A stretch of 5,534 nucleotides of DNA from Lentisphaeria bacterium. GTDB taxonomy: Bacteria > Verrucomicrobiota > Lentisphaeria > JABSQK01 > UBA12247. Of the stretch, positions 1 to 4,669 are shown one piece after another. The stretch's first letter is position 1. Each line of letters begins with the position of its first letter. The stretch is from the NCBI GenBank assembly GCA_003477185.1, contig DMTJ01000266.1, positions 1 through 5,534 of the forward strand, given 5' to 3'. The notes below the pieces were generated by a model. The model was given only the letters and a program-made list of their open reading frames with translations. It was not told the DNA's origin and made no database searches. The position numbers and the translations under genes are program-made.

Positions 1-1
1 G

Positions 2-1858
2 TCCTTCGCCCTTGGCGCACCGGTAACGGTCCACTACACAACCGTCGCCGGCAGTGCTCTGCCCCATACCGATTTCGCGCCTAGCTCCGCCACCCTGACG
101 ATTGCCGCGGGCGAAACGGTTGCCGCTATTTTGGTGCCGTTGGTTGGCGATGAGATCGCCGAATTGGCCGAGACCTTTTCCGTGACGCTCAGTAACCCTC
201 TGCGAGCGGCGCTTGCCCAAACCACCGCTGAGGCCAGCATCAGCGATGCGGATTTGCCAATCATCACCGTCGTGGCAGCTGATGCCGAGGCGGCCGAAGG
301 TGTGATCGAGTCTGGCGAGTTCCGTTTCTCACTGCTGGGTGAAACCGATGAGGTTGTGAGCGTGAACGTTGGCTTCAGCGGGGCGGCCGACAACACCGAC
401 GATGTGTTTTACACCAGCGGCCAGGACGGCACCCCGCATGGCACGATCGACACCCTCGAATTTGCCGCCGGCCAGACGGTGTGGTCGTTGTTCGTGGCCG
501 GGCGCGATGATGACGATGTAGAGGGAAGCGAAGAGCTGAAGCTGCAGATTTCTCCTGGCCCCGGCTATGTGGTTGGCGTTCCCTCGTCAGCAGTCGTGAT
601 CCTGGACGATGATGACGCCACCGATCTGACCCTCGAACTCAAGCCGGTCCCCGAGCGGACATATACAGCGGGTGAGGCGATTGACCTGGAAATTCGGGTC
701 ATCAACAGCGGCGACAAGGACATTGCTGGACCTCGAACGTTCGGGCAGACCATTGGACTTTCTTCCGATCTTGTGTGGGGAAATGACGACGACATCATCC
801 TCACCCCATTTCCTGACTCGTTGTCGATTGCGGGGTTGCCTGCAGCTGGGGCCGTAGACTTGGCTGTAGCCGCGTGGATCCCACCAGAAGCCACTGGCGG
901 CACCTATTATGTTGCCGTCTACGCCGACAGCGGAACGACAGTTGATGAGACCAATGAAGACAACAATGTAGCCTGGAGCGCCTCAGATGCCGTGACTGTC
1001 ATTGAATCTGCTGGTGGCTTTCGCTACTCATTAAATCTTGTAGGCACTGCAGCAACAGAGTTGCGTTTCGGGATGCTCGCGGGAGGCAGCAGCGGAAACA
1101 CCGTTGCTCAAGATATTGAGGCCTCCGGCTCAACAGCCGCCAACGGCCAGGCCTACTTCGTTTCTGACGGGAATAATCTGAACCAGGATATGCGCGGTCT
1201 GGCAACTACCGATGATTGGTTCCTGACCGTCGTTGCCGGGGATGAAAATGTCACTTTTTCATGGGATACGGGAAGCCTTCCGACGGACCGAGGTATGCTG
1301 CTCAATGAGGTCACTGACGCAGATGCGCTACTTGCCGACACCACCATCTACTTCAGCGCCAGTGATTCATTGACGATCAATGCCGGAAACACCAAGAACT
1401 TTCGCATCACCGTGCTCGAACTGGCAGAAACTCATCTGGAGCTCAATGTCGGCTGGCACTTGCTCGCCTTTCCCTTCGCGCCACTGCAAGCAGATTCTAA
1501 GCGACTCTTTGAGGACACTGCGCAGGGAAGAGCATGGGCATGGACGAATACCGACGGCACCGGTCACTATGTGCCCATTCAGACAGCTGCTCCGCTACAG
1601 GGAGTCTGGCTTTTCCTGCGAGCCCCCATCGACCGCGTCGTGCATGGCACCCCCGCATTTTCCAGCCAGGTCCATTTATCCGCCGGTTGGAATCTCACCG
1701 GCACGCGCGCGCAGATCTCCGCCGCGAGGGTCAGTGGCGACGTCGGCAGCATCTGGTCATGGACCGGGAATCGTTTTCAGGTACCCAAGCTATTGGCCCC
1801 TGGCAAGGGCTACTGGTTTCATGCCGAAGCCGACACCGACGTTGAGCTTGGCGACTAG
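2..1858 (+). CDS. Calx-beta / CARDB multidomain extracellular protein, C-terminal part (5' end outside window)
   Basis: The reading frame is open from base 2 to a TAG at 1856-1858 and gives 618 residues; the true start and any signal peptide lie upstream. Residues 1-84 are most of a Calx-beta domain (VTVHYTTVAGSA, a TLTIAAGE strand, EETF-like ELAETFSVTLSNP, ending SISDAD). Residues 85-204 are a second Calx-beta, with acidic loops GRDDDDVEGSEE and ILDDDD that probably bind calcium. Residues 206-334 resemble CARDB (EIRVINSGD, then DETNEDNN near the end). Residues 338-475 form a beta-rich module with LRFGM, DMRG and NVTFSWD motifs. Residues 480-618 are two tandem GW(H/N)L modules. Calx-beta and CARDB domains are typical of large secreted or surface proteins involved in adhesion or matrix binding, so an extracellular structural role is inferred; no catalytic motif is visible. 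The TTG at 131 is internal to the first Calx-beta domain and is not the start. The gene is convergent with all other genes here. Confidence 0.88.
   Translation, partial: SFALGAPVTVHYTTVAGSALPHTDFAPSSATLTIAAGETVAAILVPLVGDEIAELAETFSVTLSNPLRAALAQTTAEASISDADLPIITVVAADAEAAEGVIESGEFRFSLLGETDEVVSVNVGFSGAADNTDDVFYTSGQDGTPHGTIDTLEFAAGQTVWSLFVAGRDDDDVEGSEELKLQISPGPGYVVGVPSSAVVILDDDDATDLTLELKPVPERTYTAGEAIDLEIRVINSGDKDIAGPRTFGQTIGLSSDLVWGNDDDIILTPFPDSLSIAGLPAAGAVDLAVAAWIPPEATGGTYYVAVYADSGTTVDETNEDNNVAWSASDAVTVIESAGGFRYSLNLVGTAATELRFGMLAGGSSGNTVAQDIEASGSTAANGQAYFVSDGNNLNQDMRGLATTDDWFLTVVAGDENVTFSWDTGSLPTDRGMLLNEVTDADALLADTTIYFSASDSLTINAGNTKNFRITVLELAETHLELNVGWHLLAFPFAPLQADSKRLFEDTAQGRAWAWTNTDGTGHYVPIQTAAPLQGVWLFLRAPIDRVVHGTPAFSSQVHLSAGWNLTGTRAQISAARVSGDVGSIWSWTGNRFQVPKLLAPGKGYWFHAEADTDVELGD
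1439..1855 (+). repeat. Tandem pair of about 65-residue GW(H/N)L modules inside the Calx-beta protein
   Basis: Two consecutive segments align by eye: copy 1 at about 1439-1645, copy 2 at about 1670-1855. Both begin with GW(H/N)L (NVGWHLLAF and SAGWNLTGT). Both then have a tryptophan pair (AWAWT and IWSWT), a (Y/F)xVP strand (HYVPIQ and RFQVPK), an LxxGxxWxF-type turn (LQGVWLFL and PGKGYWFH), and a hydrophobic-G ending (VVHGTP and VELGD). The copies are diverged in DNA, so this is an old protein-level duplication and not a recent DNA repeat. Terminal beta modules of this kind often sit at the ends of secreted multidomain proteins; a carbohydrate-binding or surface-anchoring role would be a guess. 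Confidence 0.6.
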
Positions 1859-1884
1859 GCTGGCCCGCCCGCTCTTGGGCTGGC

Positions 1885-1897
1885 GTCGGAATCCGAC
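1885..1897. terminator. Small hairpin between convergent genes
   Basis: GTCGG-AAT-CCGAC forms a perfect 5-bp stem with a 3-nt loop, 27 bp after the stop of the Calx-beta gene. There is no T-run after it, so it is at best a weak or Rho-assisted end signal. A second small stem, TCAGC-GCGCTT-GCTGA at 1962-1977, lies directly after the stop of the minus-strand remnant ending at 1979. Position between two converging reading frames is the main argument for a terminator role. Confidence 0.25.
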
Positions 1898-1978
1898 TCT
1901 AGAGATCCCCCGGGAAATCTGGATCAGGCGCGCGTGCTGTGCGGGGCCATTCTCCCAGAACTCAGCGCGCTTGCTGAA

Positions 1979-2770
1979 CTATTTAGAATTGGCCTCGCCG
2001 TTTATCGTTCCGCTTTCGTAGTCCCACAGGGTGCCATGCAGTGAGTCTGAGGCGTCCCGCCCCTCGAAGGTATCGAGTGCGTAGATGTACTCCGCGTGTC
2101 CGTCAGCCATCTGGAAGTTCAGCTTTGTTTGGCGGTGCCAGACAGGTTCCAAGTCCCGAACTGCCACGTGGACGCCTTGGCCACTGCGGAGAGGCAGGCC
2201 TGCCTGGTGAGCGCATCTGCTGTCACTGCCCGCCCGAGAACAATGGGCGCCAGGGCGCCGCTTGTGATCGTTACCTCTCTCGGGGGAGGGGCTTACCGTG
2301 ATTACAAAGTGCGTAGACTGGTCGGTAGCCAGAGCCAGATCCTGGGTGGCCTGTGCCCAGATAAATGTGCCCCTGCCCCTCCACGCCAATAAAAGTCGCG
2401 CCTTCCGTCAACAGATGAACCCAGACATTACAGGGCAATGGCGTCTCGCTCTCCAAACCGAACCAGATGCCGGCTCGCGAGCTTCCAGCCAGCCTTCTCT
2501 TCGGCGTGAGTGAGGGCGAACGAAGTTTCCTGCGTGCCCGAAGTGCCGATGGTCTCGGTTGCCCCATGCAACCGGGCACCGATGCCTTACCCAAAGAGCC
2601 TATACCTCGCGGATGTAATCTTCCCGTCCTGCAGCGACCACTGGTAGAGCGGCATGGGCTGGTAGCCGGGACCGATGCCGAGTCGATTCGTCTCATCCGC
2701 CGAACTGTTGCCAGTAATCCGGAACCAGAGCGCGATTGCGAGCCGTTGCCCGATAGCGGTTAGGGGCTTC
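1979..2770 (-). pseudogene. Decayed gene remnant(s) with an H-Xn-DG pilin-like C-terminal tail
   Basis: Protein-like patches follow each other on the minus strand but switch frame. From about 2750 to 2590 one frame reads LAIALWFRITGNSS, LGIGPGYQPM and WSLQDGKI, then meets TAA at 2589-2587. The same frame resumes with GARLHGATETIGTSGTQE and SFALTHAEEKAGWKLASRH to about 2460. A second frame carries PLPCNVWVHLL and FIGVEGQGHIYLGT to about 2350. A third gives ATQDLALATDQSTHFVITV to about 2290. The first frame returns with EVTITSGALAPIVLGRAV at about 2278-2225. The third frame ends the locus with RDLEPVWHRQTKLNFQMADG, HAEYIYALDTFEG and LHGTLWDYESGTING, to TAG at 1981-1979. The tail is a clear relative of the pseudopilin C-terminus next door, with H followed by DG after ten residues. 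No FTLIELL start is present. It may be one broken gene or two fused fragments. Neighbouring genes read cleanly, so real decay is likelier than poor sequence. Confidence 0.6.
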
Positions 2771-2780
2771 CCTACGGCCT

Positions 2781-3542
2781 TCAACGGCCTGCGTCCCACC
2801 GACTCCAGTTGAAATTCCAGCCGGTAGGATCTCGAAAATCATCCGAGTCAGTCCGCTGAAAATTCTCCAGCAACGGCGTGAAACTGGTGTGTCCGTCGAC
2901 ATAGAGAATATTGGAATTGTGGCCGTCATGCATATTCGATTTTTCATGGAAGCGGTGAGGCGTGGTGGCGCTTCCGTTGGTGCGGCCCATGTATTTCCCA
3001 TCAATCCGAAGCTCCACCAAGACCGGCGTTGTGGTGGCGCGCACGATCTGCTCCACTTTACGGCTGTATCCATCGGCCACGGAATCTACACCTGAGATCC
3101 CCACTTTCAGCGAGCTACCAGGCTCGTAGGACGTGATGTAGTAGTGGCGCAAGTGTTCGTTATTCGGCGCCCAGTCACCTTCAAGGTTCAGCATAGTCGG
3201 GCACTCGTAGAGCTTCATCGGGACTCCCGACGTGCGATAAATATAGGGGTGCTCTCGCCAAAACTGCGTCATGGTTTCGCGACCGTCGTATCCCGACAGC
3301 AGGTCATCCCAAGTGACCTCACCTGCCCCATCATTCCAACCACCGGGGTACCTGCCGTCGAAATCGTCGAGGTACATTGCAAGCCCAAGACCAAGTTGGC
3401 GCAGATTGTTGGCGCAAGTTGTGACGCGCCCTTTTTCGCGCGCTTTGGACAAGGCCGGTAACAACAACGAGGCTAAAATGCCAATGATCGCAATCACGAC
3501 TAACAACTCAATGAGAGTGAAAGGATCCCTACGCAATGCCAT
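2781..3542 (-). CDS. Prepilin-type N-terminal cleavage/methylation protein with H-Xn-DG C-terminal motif (type II/IV pseudopilin-like)
   Basis: A 253-residue protein. Residues 1-7 (MALRRDP) are a short basic leader. Cleavage by prepilin peptidase is expected before F8 of FTLIELL, and the family's key Glu+5 is present (E12). Residues 8-30 form the hydrophobic helix that anchors the protein in the inner membrane and packs the pilin filament. A typical [21 protein letters not shown] block follows from C43, then LYECPT at C114, then H205 with DG at 216-217 inside NILYVDGH. This architecture is the H-X9-DG pseudopilin family, very abundant in Lentisphaerota, Verrucomicrobiota and Planctomycetota, probably tied to a type II secretion-like system. 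Two oddities: the residue before the cleavage site is Pro and not the usual Gly, and H to DG spacing is ten and not nine. The ATG at 3542 is chosen because it gives the standard short leader; a TTG 14 codons upstream would add an atypical leader. GGA 8 nt and GAGG 2 nt upstream give a modest ribosome site. No pilus or secretion machinery genes are in the window. Confidence 0.92.
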   Translation of the reverse strand: MALRRDPFTLIELLVVIAIIGILASLLLPALSKAREKGRVTTCANNLRQLGLGLAMYLDDFDGRYPGGWNDGAGEVTWDDLLSGYDGRETMTQFWREHPYIYRTSGVPMKLYECPTMLNLEGDWAPNNEHLRHYYITSYEPGSSLKVGISGVDSVADGYSRKVEQIVRATTTPVLVELRIDGKYMGRTNGSATTPHRFHEKSNMHDGHNSNILYVDGHTSFTPLLENFQRTDSDDFRDPTGWNFNWSRWDAGR

Positions 3543-3592
3543 GTCCTCAATCCGGTTACAAAGGGATGGGAACGGTCGTCCCAACTACCCTT

Positions 3593-3620
3593 ACCTTAGC
3601 CACAGAGGCACCAGCGTCAA
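3593..3620 (-). promoter_or_regulatory. Candidate sigma70-type promoter for the pseudopilin
   Basis: Read on the minus strand, TTGACG (3620-3615) matches five of six -35 consensus bases. It is followed after 16 bp by TAAGGT (3598-3593), which keeps the T, A and final T of the -10 box. Transcription would begin near 3586, leaving a leader of about 44 nt before the ATG at 3542. Nothing else in the intergenic stretch is as promoter-like in this orientation. The -10 match is only three of six. Confidence 0.4.
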
Positions 3621-3622
3621 GA

Positions 3623-3630
3623 GCTTAAGC
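3623..3630. promoter_or_regulatory. 8-bp palindrome GCTTAAGC next to the -35 box
   Basis: GCTTAAGC is perfectly palindromic and ends 2 bp before the predicted -35 element (3620) in the minus-strand direction, centred near -40. It is a second possible protein-binding site beside the larger palindrome at 3637-3652. An 8-bp palindrome can occur by chance, so position is the only support. Confidence 0.2.
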
Positions 3631-3636
3631 ACAATT

Positions 3637-3652
3637 CTGCTCAGCTGAGCAG
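3637..3652. promoter_or_regulatory. 16-bp perfect palindrome upstream of the pseudopilin promoter (possible operator)
   Basis: CTGCTCAGCTGAGCAG is a perfect 16-bp palindrome. Its centre lies about 58 bp upstream of the predicted start of transcription, where activators binding upstream of the -35 box are often found. Dimeric transcription factors usually bind sites of this shape. It could also fold as a 6-bp stem with an AGCT loop, but no T-run follows on either strand, so an intrinsic terminator is less likely. Confidence 0.35.
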
Positions 3653-3874
3653 CACGCGTCAGCCAAAACTGCTCGCCGCCGTTCGGCGCAGGGATACCGC
3701 AGGCCTAGGAATTCTGCACGTGGCCGACGCCTAGGTGTGTTTGCTCCCCACACAGCGGCCGCCCCAAAATTCATCTGGAAGGAGGCCAAATCGTCTTGGT
3801 AAATCCGTCGGGATTAGCAGCCTGTGGATCACCCGCCATCGCGAGAGTGAGCCATTCTGCCACGCACCGCGAAG

Positions 3875-3894
3875 CTTTAGCCCCATCGCTAAGG
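3875..3894 (-). terminator. Weak hairpin downstream of the glycosyltransferase
   Basis: The plus strand reads CTTTAGC-CCCATC-GCTAAGG: seven base pairs including one G-T wobble (five perfect central pairs on the transcribed minus orientation, then one mismatch and a closing pair), with a 6-nt loop. It lies about 70 nt after the stop of the glycosyltransferase. A U-tract is absent, so this is only a candidate end of the aceF-glycosyltransferase transcript. Confidence 0.2.
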
Positions 3895-3964
3895 CGCAGG
3901 AAGCCGGTTAGGCAGGCGTTCACTAAGGGCCGCTCGGGCCAGGGGCGAGTTTAGCTCCGGGCTG

Positions 3965-4666
3965 TTACCGCAGCAGATTAAACTTCACGATATAAAAGAA
4001 GGCTTTGACGCCATCGCGCCAGCCAATCTTCTTGCCCTCATCAAACCGACGCGCGTTGTAGCTGATCGGCACTTCGTAAATCCGACAATTCATCTTGGCT
4101 AGCTTGGCGGTCAACTCGGGCTCAAAGCCAAAGCAGTTACACTCGATGTCAATCTTTTTGAAGATGTCCGTCCGCATCATCTTGTAGCATGTCTCCATGT
4201 CGGTCAGATGCAGATTAGACAGCAAGTTCGAGAAGGTCGTCAGGATCTTGTTCCCCATGTAATGCCAGAAGGTATCAACCAGCAACTCGGAGCCAGAGTA
4301 GCGGCTCCCATAGACCACGTCGGCTCGATCCTCTTGGATGGGCTTGAACAGCCGCGGCAATTCCTCCGGGGAGTACTCGAGGTCCGCATCCTGAATGATG
4401 ACCACATCACTTGTCAGGTGCTTCTGCGCGGTGCGTATTCCGGCTCCCTTACCCTGATTCTTCTGATGATGAAACACGCGAACGCGGGGATTGTCGACCT
4501 TGTCCAAGATCTCCTTTGTCCCGTCGCTTGACGCGTCATTGACGACCACAATCTCGGTGACCTCTGAGATCGCCAGCAGGCTGTCAATCACAGTTTGTAC
4601 CGTGCTGACTTCGTTGTACACCGGGACGATGACCGACAGACTGAGCTTTTTCTTTTCGTCCGACAT
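3965..4666 (-). CDS. Family 2 glycosyltransferase, polyprenyl-phosphate (DPM/DPG synthase-like) type
   Basis: A complete 233-residue GT-A fold enzyme. Motifs in order: SVIVPVYNE at 11-19, the nucleotide-binding VVVNDASSDGT at 40-50, KNQGKGAGIRTA at 69-80, and the metal-binding DAD at 93-95 followed by LEYSPEELPRL. Then come VVYGSRYSG at 117-125, LTDMETCYKMMR at 154-165, FEPELTAKLA at 181-190, EVPISYNAR at 198-206 and GKKIGWRDGVKAF at 211-223. This is the pattern of dolichyl-phosphate mannose synthases and bacterial undecaprenyl-phosphate sugar transferases, which move a sugar from a nucleotide donor to a membrane lipid phosphate on the cytoplasmic face. No C-terminal membrane helices or GtrA domain follow, so it is the short soluble or peripheral form; donor and acceptor cannot be read from the sequence. 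The ATG lies 3 bp after the E2 stop, with GAGG 8 nt upstream inside the E2 gene's last codons, so translation is probably coupled to the E2 gene. Confidence 0.93.
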   Translation of the reverse strand: MSDEKKKLSLSVIVPVYNEVSTVQTVIDSLLAISEVTEIVVVNDASSDGTKEILDKVDNPRVRVFHHQKNQGKGAGIRTAQKHLTSDVVIIQDADLEYSPEELPRLFKPIQEDRADVVYGSRYSGSELLVDTFWHYMGNKILTTFSNLLSNLHLTDMETCYKMMRTDIFKKIDIECNCFGFEPELTAKLAKMNCRIYEVPISYNARRFDEGKKIGWRDGVKAFFYIVKFNLLR

Positions 4667-4669
4667 ATG

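Larger units (their letters stand above)
3543..3964. other. 422-bp gene-free region between pseudopilin and glycosyltransferase
   Basis: No convincing coding region was seen on either strand; the open frames here are short and lack recognisable motifs. The right part is the 3' flank of the glycosyltransferase, the left part the promoter region of the pseudopilin. It holds the candidate promoter and two palindromes listed separately. Between 3701 and 3762 there is a dense group of short palindromes (AGGCCT, CCTAGG twice, GAATTC, CACGTG, GCGGCCGC). Small hairpins also occur: CGCCG-CCGTT-CGGCG at 3674-3688 and GTGTG/CACAC arms at 3735-3753. No tRNA, riboswitch or insertion-sequence ends were recognised. 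Confidence 0.6.

Noticed and set aside
131..133. TTG as start codon of the Calx-beta protein
   Set aside because: The same frame is open back to base 2 and the upstream residues complete the first Calx-beta domain, so the gene starts outside the window.
34..396. Minus-strand 120-codon open frame
   Set aside because: Low-complexity Ser/Ala-rich translation lying opposite the Calx-beta coding sequence; a shadow frame.
1380..2021. Plus-strand 213-codon open frame overlapping the end of the Calx-beta gene
   Set aside because: Arg/Pro/Ser-rich with no motif, overlaps the well-supported frame for most of its length; a shadow frame.
2096..2392. Plus-strand 98-codon open frame opposite the decayed locus
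   Set aside because: It starts well but has no recognisable motif, and it is the complement of a minus-strand frame that carries protein-like patches and lies next to the pilin tail. It cannot be fully excluded.
2693..3073. Minus-strand 126-codon frame overlapping the pseudopilin
   Set aside because: It is an out-of-frame shadow of the pseudopilin C-terminal coding region.
3543..3584. TTG at 3584 as the pseudopilin start
   Set aside because: It would place 14 extra residues before a standard 7-residue prepilin leader that already has an ATG and a plausible ribosome site.
3735..3753. GTGTG/CACAC hairpin as terminator
   Set aside because: Only five pairs with a 9-nt loop, no T-run, and not close to any stop codon.
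3777..3953. GGAAGGAGG ribosome-site-like string followed by a TTG at 3796 and a frame of about 52 codons, plus strand
   Set aside because: The ribosome-site match is good, but the peptide is basic, motif-free and starts with TTG; probably chance.
4208..4531. Plus-strand 107-codon frame inside the glycosyltransferase
   Set aside because: Antisense shadow of a gene with complete GT2 motifs.
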